NCBI GenBank assembly: GCA_946807835.1
Contig: OX327691.1
Span: 17,473,688-17,537,687, forward strand
DNA from: Ailanthus altissimus
Taxonomy: Eukaryota > Streptophyta > Magnoliopsida > Sapindales > Simaroubaceae
Length of the DNA: 64,000 bases
Direction: 5' to 3'
Shown here: piece after piece, positions 1-12,507 of the stretch
How the letters are laid out: each line of letters begins with the position of its first letter
Numbering within the stretch: the first letter of the stretch is position 1
Notes under the pieces: generated by a model
What the model was told of the DNA's origin: nothing
What the model saw: the letters and a program-made list of their open reading frames with translations, nothing else
The model's database searches: none
Program-made: the position numbers and the translations under genes

Positions 1-168
1 AACGTTGGATTTGCTGCTATTTTGTTTCATAATATTTAATTATCTTTTTCTGCATGACTTAGTTTTGCCAATGTTGCTCTTTTAGCTAACTTTTATATTG
101 TGTATGTGTTACAGATTGAGAAATGGAATGAGCAACGAGAAAATGGCACCTTTCCAGGTCCTCTGTAG
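1..168 (+). CDS. 3' end of an unidentified gene (terminal exon only)
   Basis: An intron appears to end with a pyrimidine-containing stretch and ACAG at 111-114. The exon 115-168 then reads, in the phase-0 frame, 17 codons ending FPGPL before TAG at 166-168. The sequence after the stop becomes AT-rich, as expected for a 3' UTR. The upstream exons lie outside the window, so the reading phase cannot be proven and I do not recognise the protein. It lies on the same strand as the synthetase gene that follows, about 900 bases upstream of it. Confidence 0.4.
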
Positions 169-1063
169 ATGGTGCCCTTTTTATGAACTTGGACGGGATT
201 TACTTCCTGCTGTTGCTATTGAGCCCAACACATAAATTTCTTGTTTGAGAAGTGAATTCTCAGGGATCTTTTCCTAAAATGGATGAATAAATAAAAAAAT
301 TTGACTTGTGTATTAGAAGTTGTTCAAGTCTAAACACCGAGAATGTACTCATAATACATGGTTACCGCGTATCATCTCTAAGATGAAGTTTTTTACCCAT
401 AATATATTTCCACCATGGAGTTGAGCAATAGTTAAAAGTTTACTGAATGGAATTGAACTGAGTTTGTAGCTTATTTGTCACGAATAAAAATGTATTTTTT
501 CTTTGGGAGGTTTTTTTGTCCCTAGCCTTGAGAGTTTTGCATTTCATTTTATCTATTGGATAGATCTCGAATGATTGATAATGCTATACTATTGTTTACC
601 CTCATCTTTAAACCCCATTGCAAGAGCTTAGAGCTAATGCCTAGATATTGAAAATTAATCACTTTGCAGTGGCCACTGCGGGGACCCGTGAAGCTAGCAA
701 GAGACAGAGAATTGAAATTCGTTAGGAACAAATGTGATGTCTGAAGTAAAATTGCATTGAGCAGCAAAAGCAGCTTAATGTTAAGGGGTACATTGCATGA
801 TTAAATTAGAAGTCATATGTCCAACTCGAAACTAGATGTCCTGCAAATCAATCACAGGAAGATAAAATCAGAGAGAAGAAAATCCTTATTCCCAAAACAA
901 AGCACGAAATTCGGAGGAAAAAAAATATAAAACAAACCAAACAGCGCGGTTCTGATTTTGGGTCTTTGTCAAAAAGATAAATAGAGCTGAAAAATAGATA
1001 GCGGTCTCAAAGTAGTAGAAACCATTACAGTTTCTGTGCAGACACTCGCATTGAAACAGAGCA
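169..1063. other. Intergenic: 3' flank of the left gene and 5' region of the first synthetase gene
   Basis: No coding exon is supported here. The left part is probably the 3' UTR of the gene ending at 168. The right part (about 960-1063) is the likely promoter and 5' UTR of the synthetase gene, with TATA-like AT blocks around 975-1000. This upstream sequence is unlike the one shared by the other two synthetase copies. Confidence 0.4.
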
Positions 1064-4000
1064 ATGGGGACTACAATGCAGACAGTGAAGCTCGCAGCGA
1101 TTCCTGCCGCTTTATCTTCTACACGGTTTATTTTCAGGCCAGCAACTAAAACGGTAACCCTAGGTTTAATTTCCCGCCATAATTATACTCAAAGACCTCC
1201 GTTTCGGCTTCTCGCTAGAGCTTTCTCCACAAGCGCTGTACAAACCACTGATTACAATGGTCAGTTTCATACGTTAATAATATTATTGATTGAATTTAAA
1301 TTCGAGTGGACTATTGATGTTTCTAATTTTGTTTGTTTGTTCGAAGGCGGTGTGGTTGTGAAGCCGCAGTGGAAGGCTTCAATTGATTTCAAGTGGATAA
1401 GAGACAACAAGGAAGCAGTTTCCACCAATATAGGGAATAGGAATTCCAATGCTAATTTGGAACTTGTGCTTGAGCTTTATGAGAAAATGTTAAATGTCCA
1501 GAAGGTTAGGTTTCTTTATAGTCATATGTTGTCTATTGAGTTTTGATTTTAACGTTTTTGAATTGTTTATGAAATAAGCATGGTTTTATGAAGTAAAGTT
1601 CTGAGAGTGCAAATTTGTACTGTCAATTTTTGCCTTGTGAGAAGTGTTTGTTGCACTATGACTCCAAATTGAAAACCAGTGTCTTTCAGCTGAAGTTTTA
1701 GGATTCTTGTTCATATTGCAGCTTCAAAAGAAAAACAATAATAAATAAAAATGAGAAAAAATACAAACTGGTTCCTTCTTAGTTTTATCTAATGGGTTCT
1801 CACAGAGAGCAGGAAGTGGAACGGCTTCGCGAGGAGAGGAATGCAGTTGCGAACAAGATGAAGGGAAAACTAGAACCATCTGAGCGTCAAAAACTTATAG
1901 AGGAAGGTATGATTGGAATGTTGTGTTATGATTTTATCATTCTCGTGTATTCTAGTGTCTTCTCCAGTCTCTTATATTTTGCATTCAGGAAAGAATTTGA
2001 AAGAAGGACTTGTGACTTTGGAGGAAGACTTGCTTAAACTCACAGATGAGCTTCAGCAGGAAGCACAATGCATACCCAACATGACTCATCCAGAAGTTCC
2101 TGTTGGAGGGGAGGATTGTTCAACAATAAGAAAAATGGTATAACATTGCTGATTATTCTTGGATTTCAGTTTTTCTAATTTACTGTTCCTTGTCTCTGTG
2201 TATGCATGCGAGTGTATGGCTATTTGACTAAGGGGGCATTGATGCAATCTACAACCATACTGCTTTAATTTCCTTTTTCATGTGCTCTTATAGGTTGGTA
2301 GCCCACCTGAGTTTAACTTCCCTGTGAAGGATCACCTTCAGCTCGGAAAAGAACTTGATCTCTTTGATTTCGATGCTGCTGCAGAGGTACTATTTCTATT
2401 AAATATAAGGTATTAAAGCATCTCTGATGGTCCCATCAGTCTCATTGGACATTGAGAGGTTTCATGTCCAAAATGGTACGTCCAAAAGATCTAGATAGTG
2501 ACGTATTTTGCAGGTTCTAAGAATTTTTGTTAACAATATTGTAACTAAGTACATTATTTTAAAACAAAGCATCTTCTTGTACAAATTTACTTGCTTTGGG
2601 TGTCAGTTGGAAAAAGATGGGATTCAAAGTTGTCCTTGCTCATACAGGTCAGTGGGTCAAAATTCTATTACCTGAAAAATGAAGCTGTTTTGCTAGAGAT
2701 GGGCCTCATCAACTGGACACTCTCAGAAGTGGTAAAAAGGGGATTTACACCTCTAACTACCCCTGAAATTGTAAGATCCTCTGTTGTTGAAAAGTGCGGC
2801 TTCCAACCTCGTGGAGCAAACACTCAGGTTTATATATATTCTGCTTCTGTACTCTTCTTAAAGAGAAATGCCACCGTACAAAGTGTTTTTGTTACAATAT
2901 ATTTTTCTGTTGTGTGGTTTTTCTGATATGAAGCTGATGACAAATTCAAAGTTGAACTTTTTTTACCATAGCCTGGTCACTCTACTGGGTCGAATGAACC
3001 TATATGTTTACTTGAGGCATAAGTTTGTGAAAAGACCTCAGTGATTATTAAGTTTTCAATGTCTACATGTACTAAGGGCTCAACTGTTGAAAAGTACATA
3101 CTCTGAAGATGCAGTACTTGGCTTTTCAGTGCTCAATTTTGTTTATACTTTTTCATCGTGCTCAACAGGTTTATTCTATTGATGGAAGTGATCAATGCCT
3201 CATTGGCACTGCAGAGATTCCTGTTGGGGGAATTCATATGGATTCTATTCTTGCCGAGTCAATATTGCCTCTGAAGTATGCAGCATTTTCCCATTGCTTC
3301 CGTACTGAAGCAGGTGCTGCAGGCTCAGCAACAAGGTAAACTACTAGAATGCCATTCATTTCTTTGCTATTTATTTATGCTCTATTCTCTTTCAGTTTCA
3401 CCATCTCCTATCATCTTTGGCACCCTTGAACACAACAAATGCTCTTAATCATTAAATTTTTAATCCGTGGAGAAATGGGATAATATGTTGCTTTTCATAT
3501 TGTAATTATTTTACTGATGGCTGGCAGAAATTAGGCTTATTTGAAAATAGATATGTTACTTTTCGTAAAATTATCTGAACTTTTGTGGGATACAGGCCAC
3601 TGGATTAAGTATAATATTGTTTTAACCATTTACTTATTCAATCTAGAGGAGATGGTAGTGCTGGTGGTTTTCCCTTGTATTGTATATTGAAGCCAAGTAA
3701 GCTGCTTAATTTCAGGACTATTAGGAATGGGGTTGTACTCTTGATGTGTCAGCTAATGTTCTGGATGTCAGTCATATTTACATTCCTGTCTCCCGATGTA
3801 CAAAAGTACTTATACGTAGACATTCACATGACATGGTTAAGAGTTACTCCCTTATATGAGCTTCTCTCTGGAGATGAAGGTGCTTGAATGAATTTGACAT
3901 AGGCGCCTGCTGAGCAGGTTTATCATGGTAGGTGCTGAATGATTTGAAATTTAAATGGTCTATTGAAGATCATTACAGATGGCCAAATTGAATGTTATGC

Positions 4001-4946
4001 TGTTGCCACTTTGCTCTATTGGTGTCACAATTGTCCAATCTCTTGTACTATTAAACACATGCCATTTGTGGGTGGCCAAGAACAGTATCTGGTGAGACTT
4101 GAATACAAGCAGTCTCATTTAAGATTGCTAGATACCCTCGTTGAATCTAGATCTTAATTTGTGCTGATTTTGAAATTTTGAATCATGTGGTAATCTCTTC
4201 GAATTTCTGAGCAGGGGTCTTTATCGAGTACACCAGTTTAGCAAAGTGGAGATGTTTGTCTTGTGCCAACCGGAGGAGAGTGGTTCATACCATGAGGAGC
4301 TCATTAGAATTGAAGAAGACCTTTTCTCATCGCTAGGATTACACTTCAAGTAAATATGGTCTTCACCCTTTCATTTTTAATAGTTGCCACGGTTGTTGCA
4401 ATTTTCTTTTTCCTTTTCTTTTCATGATAGTCTTTTAATTTATTGGCAGAACTTTGGACATGGCCACTGAAGATTTGGGTGCCCCTGCTTATCGAAAATT
4501 TGATGTGGAAGCATGGATGCCAGGCTTGGGACGATACGGTGAGGTATTGCAATGAGATGTCAGTAATTTTAAACCCATTTCACAAGATTGATTCATGTCT
4601 CTGAATTTTTCTTTCAATATTTTCACGTGTGTGAGCATTGTAGAGGTTGTTTAATCCTATATACAATCTATGTGAGCAGATTTCAAGTGCATCAAACTGT
4701 ACAGACTATCAAAGTCGCAGGCTGGGAATTCGTTATCGTCCTTTGCAAGCGTCGTCAACAAATTCTAAAAAGGGTAAAGGTCCAACACAGTTTGTTCACA
4801 CATTAAATGCAACAGCTTGTGCAGTTCCGCGGATGATAATATGCTTACTGGAAAATTACCAGCAAGAAGACGGCTCGGTTATTATTCCAGAGCCATTGAG
4901 GCCCTTCATGGGTGGGCTTGACCGTATAGCCCCGAAGTCTAGATAG
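1064..4946 (+). CDS. OVA7: Seryl-tRNA synthetase, organellar (plastid/mitochondrial), intact copy 1
   Basis: A class II aminoacyl-tRNA synthetase that activates serine and charges tRNA-Ser; the type is dual targeted to plastids and mitochondria. Ten exons: 1064-1259, 1347-1504, 1813-1906, 1989-2137, 2294-2386, 2648-2827, 3169-3335, 4215-4349, 4450-4543, 4680-4946. All introns are GT-AG, phases agree, and they total 1533 nt (510 residues). The N-terminus is rich in Ser, Arg and Thr and poor in acids, like a transit peptide. Residues about 75-200 form the charged coiled-coil tRNA-binding arm. The serine-binding T304-A305-E306, motif 2 (F334-R335-T-E337, then GLYRVHQF) and motif 3 (NATACAVPR with R473, then PFMGG at 497-501) are all present. 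I start at 1064; a second Met follows four residues later, and that one matches the start of the other copies. The symbol follows the Arabidopsis orthologue. Confidence 0.93.
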
Positions 4947-7680
4947 GATGATTGTATTTATTATATTTATTTTTGTTGCGGGAAACCTATTCATGGTGCA
5001 ATTTATCGGGGACAAAACAAAATCTTGCAGCTAGGGTTTGATGGACCAGAAAATGCAATTCATAGGTCAATGGGAGCTGAGTTTCTTTGAACTTGTGAAT
5101 TCTCAACAACTGTTTTCTTGATACCCCTTCATTCAGAAGATGCGATTATTTTTTATTTTTGTATAAATTAATAGCTTCTTTTCCTGTTTCTTAATTGAAG
5201 AAAGGATTTGAAAACCACCTAACCACTGACACTTGTATGAATGAGTAATCAAGGACGCTTTTTAAATGATTAATGCTACTTTTTTTTTTTAATATTTTTT
5301 ATTTTAAGTGATGTGTTAAGTACTGTTAGATATTAGTTTTTGTAACTTTTAAAAATATTTATTATATTATTTTATTTATATTTGATATATCATTTGGTAT
5401 GTAAAATATTAAGATCAAAGTTGAAAAATATAATATTAAATATTTTTTATACAGACAGAGTATAAATAGGGATAGGTGTTCCTCTTATCAATTTTTTTTT
5501 TCCAGAGGATTCATTCATTATTTTCTAATGTTTTTGCTGGCATATTAGGGTTTTCTTTGGTAGTATTAATTAGAAGTGATGCATAATGAAAATGGCAAAA
5601 AATAATTCTACAATAACATGTTTCAGCCACAAATTTGAGCCCATACATTGTAGCCGAGAAGGTCAACACTGAAGCCGAAAACTACCTCATGAATCCATTT
5701 TGGGCCCTCGTAGTTTGTAGCCCACAAACTTGAACAGCAGTAGTGTTTCACTCGAGTGAATAGAGACGCCTGTAGACATACAAATATCGCAGATGTGCCC
5801 CCTTCCCCTTCTCAACTCAACAATTTTAACAGAAAACACCACGCTCTAATTATTTACTGATTGGTATTAACACTTTCAATTCTTTGTTTAAAATGTTCGG
5901 ATAGCAAAAAGGATTTTATTGTCAAACTTGTATACATTTTATCAAAATCCCTATTTTTCAAGTTTTATCATTGTTTTAATTAGTTATTATTTTAGTTTGT
6001 TTACAAAATTTTATTTATAGTTTTTTTTTTAGAATATATGTTTTTATTTATTTATAATTTAATAGTAACTATGTCTACTTTCTTAATTAAAAAAATCGTA
6101 CATTTATTCTATAAGAAAAAAAGAATAAATGATTTTCCCTACTCTATGCTTCTTTGTTATTTACCAATTATGGTGACTACTTAAGTGAAAGAAAGTTAAT
6201 TTTTTGGAAGACTTTATACACTTTTATCAACATCCCTACTTTTGAATTAGCTGTTATTTTGCAGTTTTTTTTTTTTTTTGTTCATAGGGTTTTATTTATT
6301 TTTAAAAGAATATGATTTTGTTTAATTATAATTTAATAAAAATTATGTCTAACTTTTTTAAATATATGTTGAAGTTCCAATTTTTAAAATCTCAAAAATT
6401 TACTTTCACGCGCTTTAATTTTTAAAATAATTTTGTGATTGAATGCCTTTTGTGTTTAATTGATTTTAAAAACATTCTTAAGGATAAAAGTTGTCTTTTT
6501 ATAAAAAATATATATTTTAATACTTAAATTAATAACAAAAAAAAATTGAATGCGGTGTATAAAAATATTTATCAAACAATCAAAAAATTGTTATTTTTTA
6601 TATACAAATGTTTTTGGAGATTACTCAAATATCTTAATAACATTTTTTAAAAAAAATTATTTTATTTTATGATGATCTTGTATTATGAATTTAGTGTACT
6701 TATATAGAGTGTAAAGTCCAATCTATTTAATGATTGTAATGATACTGTTTCTGCCAATCACTTAATTAATGAATCACATTTTTTTAAAAGTTTAATTAAG
6801 ATTAATTTTTTAAAGACATAAGACTAATTAATTATGAGATAAAAGATAATTGAAAACATAATCAATCACGTGATAAAATTTATCTAATAAGAAATAATCA
6901 TAATTATAATTAAACGAAGGTTAATCAAAAAAAAAATATTCATAAAGAAAACATAATTCAATCTTAACTCAAGTTGCTCGTACACTTTTATTGAAAAACG
7001 TAAGAGAAGGTTGAGTTCAAACTTTTGTTCTTTGAAGGATATTTCGGGGCGATTGCAACTTATCCTTTGGCATTTTGTCAATTACCTCATCAATTCCAAC
7101 ATTTGGGTTTTGAACTTTTGGCATAGTCTCTTTTAAGTTACTCTTTAAATTGGGCTTTAAAAGCCGGTTGAGTTGTAACCAGATAAAAGGCTAACATATA
7201 TAATTATGGACACTAAAGAATGGCATCATTAATATATGAATTTTTTATTTTTAGAAAAAAGTTTAGTTTCAAAGAGAGTGACAATGCAAATTGTAAATTC
7301 ACAAGGAGTAAAATGTCTAAGATGCAATGGCTTGGTAATTAAATTGTATTAATTGGACGTGGTATTGACTATTGCCTAACTCGAAAAGAAGTCCTATTCC
7401 TTTTATTTGGGATTTTTTTAATTCTGTTTAGTCACAAATAAATGAGTTATTTTTTATTAGTTAATAAATAGACACTTACATAATTATGTCAGCAAATTAC
7501 ATTTTATATCTCAATCGAATATTCAAATATTTTCTCTAAAAAAATTAAAAATCTTGAATTTTTTATGTTTGTTTTGTAAATTTATGATAAATATAATGTG
7601 ATAAAATTGGAAAAAGAATCTTTAATTTATAATAAGTATAATGTAAATTTGATAACAGATTCGAAGTTCTCATTCACAGA
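4947..7680. other. AT-rich intergenic region after synthetase copy 1
   Basis: The first 200-250 bases are probably the 3' UTR (TTTATTATATTTATTTTTG follows the stop). The rest is highly AT-rich with poly-T and poly-A runs and no supported gene. A short minus-strand open stretch at about 7020-7110 has somewhat protein-like composition but no splice context and no family that I recognise. Confidence 0.5.
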
Positions 7681-8184
7681 ATGGAACCGCGAATGTCTTC
7701 CTTTTTTCCTTTTAATTCATTTAATTTGTTTTTAAATTTGTTATTTTTGTTTTATTTTTAATTATAAATAAATAATTTATTATTTATATAATAATTTAAA
7801 TATATAACAACTAACTAAATAATTTATTAATTATTTTAATAAAACATTATTAAAAATATTTTTAATAAATAAATAACTTATTATTTATAAATTTTTATAT
7901 TAATTATTAATTATTTAATAATATATATTTTATGCAAGGTGTGTTGCATGCATATTCGGCGTACAAGTGCAGGTCGCGTGGTATATAGTGTGAGAGGCGC
8001 ACTCAATAAATATTTTTATAAAATAAAAATAATTTTATTTATTTAATAATTAAATAAATAAATAATTGATTACTTATAAGTAATAATAACTTATTTATTT
8101 ATTTACTTAACAAAAGAAAAAAAATCTAAAAAAGTAAAAACGAACTAAATGAATTTTAAAAAAAGAAGATATTCGCAGTTCCAT
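7681..8184. mobile_element. MITE-like element with long terminal inverted repeats and a GC-richer core
   Basis: The left end starts ATGGAACCGCGAATGTCTTC at 7681. The right end, read in reverse complement from 8184, starts ATGGAACTGCGAATATCTTC. Similarity between the arms continues for roughly 100 bases inward through AT-rich sequence. The centre (about 7936-8005) is clearly more GC-rich than the arms and carries several CpG and GCGC steps. There is no coding capacity. I could not define a clean target-site duplication, so the superfamily is unassigned; long arms would fit a Mutator-type non-autonomous element. Total length is 504 bp. Confidence 0.7.
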
Positions 8185-8591
8185 GAATTTATTCTAAAAT
8201 TTCTTTGATTCATCAAATTGTTTTTCAATTTATTTTATTTTCTGTTCAAATCTTTACAAAATAAATATAAATTTTTTTTAATTTTTTGCTAGAAGAGTTC
8301 AATTGTTCGAACGTTTATTGGAAAAAAATATAACTTAAGAGTATAATTATTTAATTATTTATTTTTTAACTAATAAAAATAAAAATTAATATACTTATTT
8401 GTAATAAAAAAGAATATTAATTAAAAATATGAACTATTTATGACTTTGTTTTTAAAGAAAAAAAGAAAAGAAAACGCAGCGCAATTTGTTATTTTAAACA
8501 AAATAGTAGCGTAATTTTCACGTCGCCCGTTCTAGGTCACAATAGTAAATCAGACACTGAAGTGCTACTATAAATAAAAAAATTATCTAAA
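8185..8591. other. AT-rich spacer before synthetase copy 2
   Basis: No gene or recognisable repeat. At 8592 the sequence becomes similar to the region upstream of synthetase copy 3. Confidence 0.4.
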
Positions 8592-8842
8592 CATAAATTT
8601 GGGTTGAAAGGGCCGAGGTTAAATGATTCCATGTTTGTTGCTTGGGCTCCCAGTCCCAGCCCTTTTGTTGAGAAAAAGAAAAAAAAATGAAATAAACTAA
8701 AAATTCGTACAATATAAAGCCTAATAGCTTGTAAATAGGTACGGAGTTTGCTTCCAGGATACGCAATCTGCTATTATTTAGGTGGCGGACACAGTATTAT
8801 CATCACACTCCTCTCTCAAGTCTTACTCACTTGGTTTCTGCA
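8592..8842 (+). promoter_or_regulatory. Duplicated 5' region of synthetase copy 2 (shared with copy 3)
   Basis: From CATAAATTTGGG at 8592 this stretch matches 17104-17399 upstream of copy 3, with scattered substitutions. A block of about 40 bases present in copy 3 (around 17299-17338) is missing here. It includes ACAATATAAAGCC, a possible TATA region (8709-8721), and a CT-rich leader before the ATG. The match marks the 5' edge of the duplicated unit. Confidence 0.6.
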
Positions 8843-11070
8843 ATGCAGAAACTGAAGCAGGCAGCCGTAGCTCTTTCTTTTTCTTCTTCGTGGTTTATTT
8901 TCAGGCCATCAACTAAAACTCTAACTCTAGGTTTACTTTTCCGCCATCATTATTCTCAAAATCAGAAACATCCCTCTCGACTTTTTGCTAAAGCTTTTTT
9001 CCTAATCTTCCGCATTAACCAATAAATTCGGTTAGTTTTCTAAAACAATATTATTAAAATAATTTTAAATTCAAACTGACTTTTATATTGTCTTTAATTT
9101 GTTTGTTTGAAGCCAAAGACACAATAAATAAATATTATTAAAGTAATTTTAAATTTAAAATAGATTTAAATATTGTGTTTTATTTGTTTTGCATGAAGGT
9201 GGTGAAGAAACAAAGACGGAATGGAAGCTTGAAATTGCTAAATGGATAAGAGACAACAAGGAGGACATTGCAGTTAGTATAAGAAATAGGAAATGTGGTT
9301 CTAATTTGGAAAATGTATTCCGGTACAAAGATACAATTTTAACAATCAAGAAGGTTAGGTTTTTGTATAATCAAATATCACCTTTCAAGAACTTTGTTTT
9401 AATCAATTAATTATCATTAACGCACGGGATTTGGAATTACTGTAAAAGATTAAAAAGAAAGTCATGTGGAAATATTAGCTTGGTAAATTCATTCATGACA
9501 TACTCTCTGACACGAAATGCATTAGTTATGCAGTGTGAGCTTTGATTTTACTGGGTTTTTTTTAATTGTTTATGAATTAAGTATGAGTTTATAAATGTGA
9601 CTTCTGAATAGGTGATAGATTGTTGAAAATCTTAATATTGGGTTCTGATGATCTGAATTTGTATTCTCATTTTTGCCTGGTGAGAGCGTGTGCGTTGCTC
9701 TATATCCTAAATTCAAAACCGGCGTTGCTTTGCACAGAAGTTTTTAGGATTTATGTTATAAACAGTACTTTTTGCTTCATTTTATGTAATAGTCGCTTAC
9801 TTATTCATAGCAGGATAATGAATTGCTTCGTGAGGAATTGAATGTTGTTGAAAATAAGATGAAAAGGAAACCAGCTGATCAGAAACTCATACAGCAAGGC
9901 ATGACTGTAATACTGTAATACTGTATCATGGTTTCATTATTCTTGTTTATTCTCTTGCCATCTTCAGTCTTACTTATATTTTGCATTCAGGAAAGAATTT
10001 GAAAGGAGGACTTGAGATGTTGAAAAATGACCTGGGTATACTCATGCATAAGCTTCTGGAGGAAATAGAACGCTTACCAAATATTCATCATCCAGATGTT
10101 CCTATAGGAGGGGAGGATTGTTCAACAATAAGAAAGATGGTAGCTCAAGTCTAATATGTTCTCAGATTTTTGTTCTTCTGATTTATTGTTTCCTCTCTCT
10201 CCTGTGCATGTGCATGGTCATTTGCTTGAGTGAGGGTATTTGCAAGATAGGTTCATTCTGCTTTAATTTCCTTTTGGATGTGCTTCTGTAGGTTGGTAGC
10301 CGCTCTGATTTTAACTTTCGTGTCAAGGATTACATTCAGCTCGGGAATAAACTTGATATCTTAGATTTTGATAAAGTTGCAAAGGTACACTTTCTATTTA
10401 ATATATTAAAGACTCTCAGATTAGTTCATGGATATAACTGGACATTCAGAGGTATCAAATGTAAGGTTTCTGGTTTGGCCAAAGATGTGGATAGTCATGT
10501 ATTTTGTAAGTTCTTCACAATAAGATTTCATTTAACAATAATTTGATGAAGTACATTATCTTTTTTTCAACGAATGCCTTCTTTACCTCAATCAGAAAAG
10601 AAAATGAGAATTTGCAAGTAGTTGGTAAATCAAGACAACTGACTTAAGTTGCCACTGGTAAAGCCAGCATTCTTCAGTATGCTCTAATTTTCATTCGCAG
10701 AAAAGGACTTTTTTAATTGTTTCATTTTATTACAATTATTCACTTTAGTTTTGTGCGCATATATGTGCATAGGACTGCAAAAGCTCTTGTTTAAGTTGGA
10801 AGATTCAAGATTAAACCTCGGATTTTATCCCAAATGATCATTTTAGCAGTTTTTGCTTCTGTTAAACATGAAATTAGGCCCCGGCCTCCAATTTGCAAGA
10901 ATTCAATAACTTTCTTATTCATACAGGTATATGGGACAAATTTCTATTATCGGAATAATGAAGCTGTTATGCTAGAAATGAGCCTCATCAACTGTCTTTC
11001 ACAAGTGATGAAAAGGGGATTTACACTTAAAAAACCCTGAAATGGTAAGATCCTCTGTTGTTCAAAAGTG

Positions 11071-11289
11071 CTCTTTTAAACTAGGGGTGGCATTATTTGT
11101 TTGGATTTGGTTTTGCCAAAACAAGCCCTTTGATTACAATTTAGTTTTTATAATTTGGAGCTGTACAAAACCAACTCCCACCCAGGAGCCAAACTGAACC
11201 AAATTGAATGTTTTTGGTTCGATTTAGTTCAGCTCCTCGATTTACAATTAGTTTGGGGAGAAAAAAGAAATAATATCAACTTGTAATAA
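11071..11289. mobile_element. 219-bp insertion in exon 6 of synthetase copy 2 (hAT-like footprint)
   Basis: The insert is flanked by perfect 8-bp direct repeats CAAAAGTG at 11063-11070 and 11290-11297, which sit at the exon 6 sequence GAAAAGTGC of copy 1. An 8-bp duplication is typical of hAT transposons. The insert contains CTAGGGGTGGCA near its left end, followed by GGTTTTG/CAAAACC-type low-complexity sequence. No clear right terminal inverted repeat is visible, so the hAT assignment is inference. A diverged version occupies the same place in copy 3. Confidence 0.55.
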
Positions 11290-11980
11290 CAAAAGTGTGG
11301 CATCCTTTGTTAATATCACAATCAATTATAATATTGGCTATGATATGACTGTGTTGAGGTTTGAATTAGTGAAGAGCTGATTGATAACTTCAAATTTTAG
11401 CGTCTCTATGTAAGGGCTCGTCCTTTAAGTAGATGCTCTGAGAATGGAATGTTCAAAATTTTTTAAAGCTGAATTGTGCTGATACTTTGCCATAAAACTT
11501 AAAATAGGTTTATTCCAGTTGCGGAGGAGATTCTTACCTGATTCACAATAAAGAGAGTCCTGTGGCTGGAGTTCGAGAGAATGCTATTCTTCCCGAGTCA
11601 CTGTTGCCTTTGAAGTATGTGGCGTTTAACCATTGCTACCCTGATGAGACAGCTAAGGCAGCTGTCGGCCGTTGGGAAAGGTAACTAACTAGGTTGCTAT
11701 TTATATCTTTGCTATTTAACTACATATCTATTCTCTTTCAGTTTCAACATAACCGTTGAATAACAATAAGAAAGTAACTTAACCATTTAATCCTTGGAGG
11801 AATGGATAAATATCATCACTGTCTTGCAATCATAATTCTTAGTCTAATTATCCTTAACTTTTCATAAATTTTCCTTAAAGATTTTTAGTACAGGCCAGTG
11901 AATTAAGTAAAGTGGTAAGGTGCTTATTCTCAAGACTATCAGAAAGTAGAAATGGGATTGTAATCTGAATGGCTACCATA

Positions 11981-12507
11981 GCGGCTCTTTTTCATGTCAT
12001 ATTTAAACTCTCAATGCACAAAGTCCCATTTAAGGTTGCTAATTGTTCTGCTTGAATGTGGATAAATTTGTGCTGATTTGGAACTTTTCTGAATCATATG
12101 ATCACCTCATGAAAGTATTCTGCCTGATGAACTATACCAATTCAACAAAGTGATAGCGGCTCTTTTTCATGTCATATTTAAACTCTCAATGCACAAAAGT
12201 CCCATTTAAGGTTGCTAATTGTTATGCTTGAATGTGGATAAATTTGTGCTGATTTGGAACTTTTCTGAATCATATGATCACCTCATGAAAGTATTCTGCC
12301 TGATGAACTATACCAATTCAACAAAGTGATAGCGGCTCTTTTTCATGTCATATTTAAACTCTCAATGCACAAAAGTCCCATTTAAGGTTGCTAATTGTTC
12401 TGCTTGAATGTGGATAAATTTGTGCTGATTTAGAACTTTTCTGAATCATATGATCACCTCATAAAAGTATTCTGCCTGATGAACTATACCAATTCAACAA
12501 AGTGGAG
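11981..12507 (+). repeat. Triplicated 175-176 bp direct repeat across the intron 7 / exon 8 junction of copy 2
   Basis: Units begin with GCGGCTCTTTTTCATGTC at 11981, 12156 and 12332 and are almost identical, differing by a few bases. Each ends with the 5' part of exon 8 (CCAATTCAACAAAGTG). Only the last unit continues into the rest of exon 8 (GAGATGTATGTC). The near identity shows that the amplification is much younger than the split between the synthetase copies. Confidence 0.85.

Noticed and set aside
5280..5470. Possible further MITE (AT-rich stretch with poly-T)
   Set aside because: The proposed arms do not pair better than expected for random AT-rich DNA.
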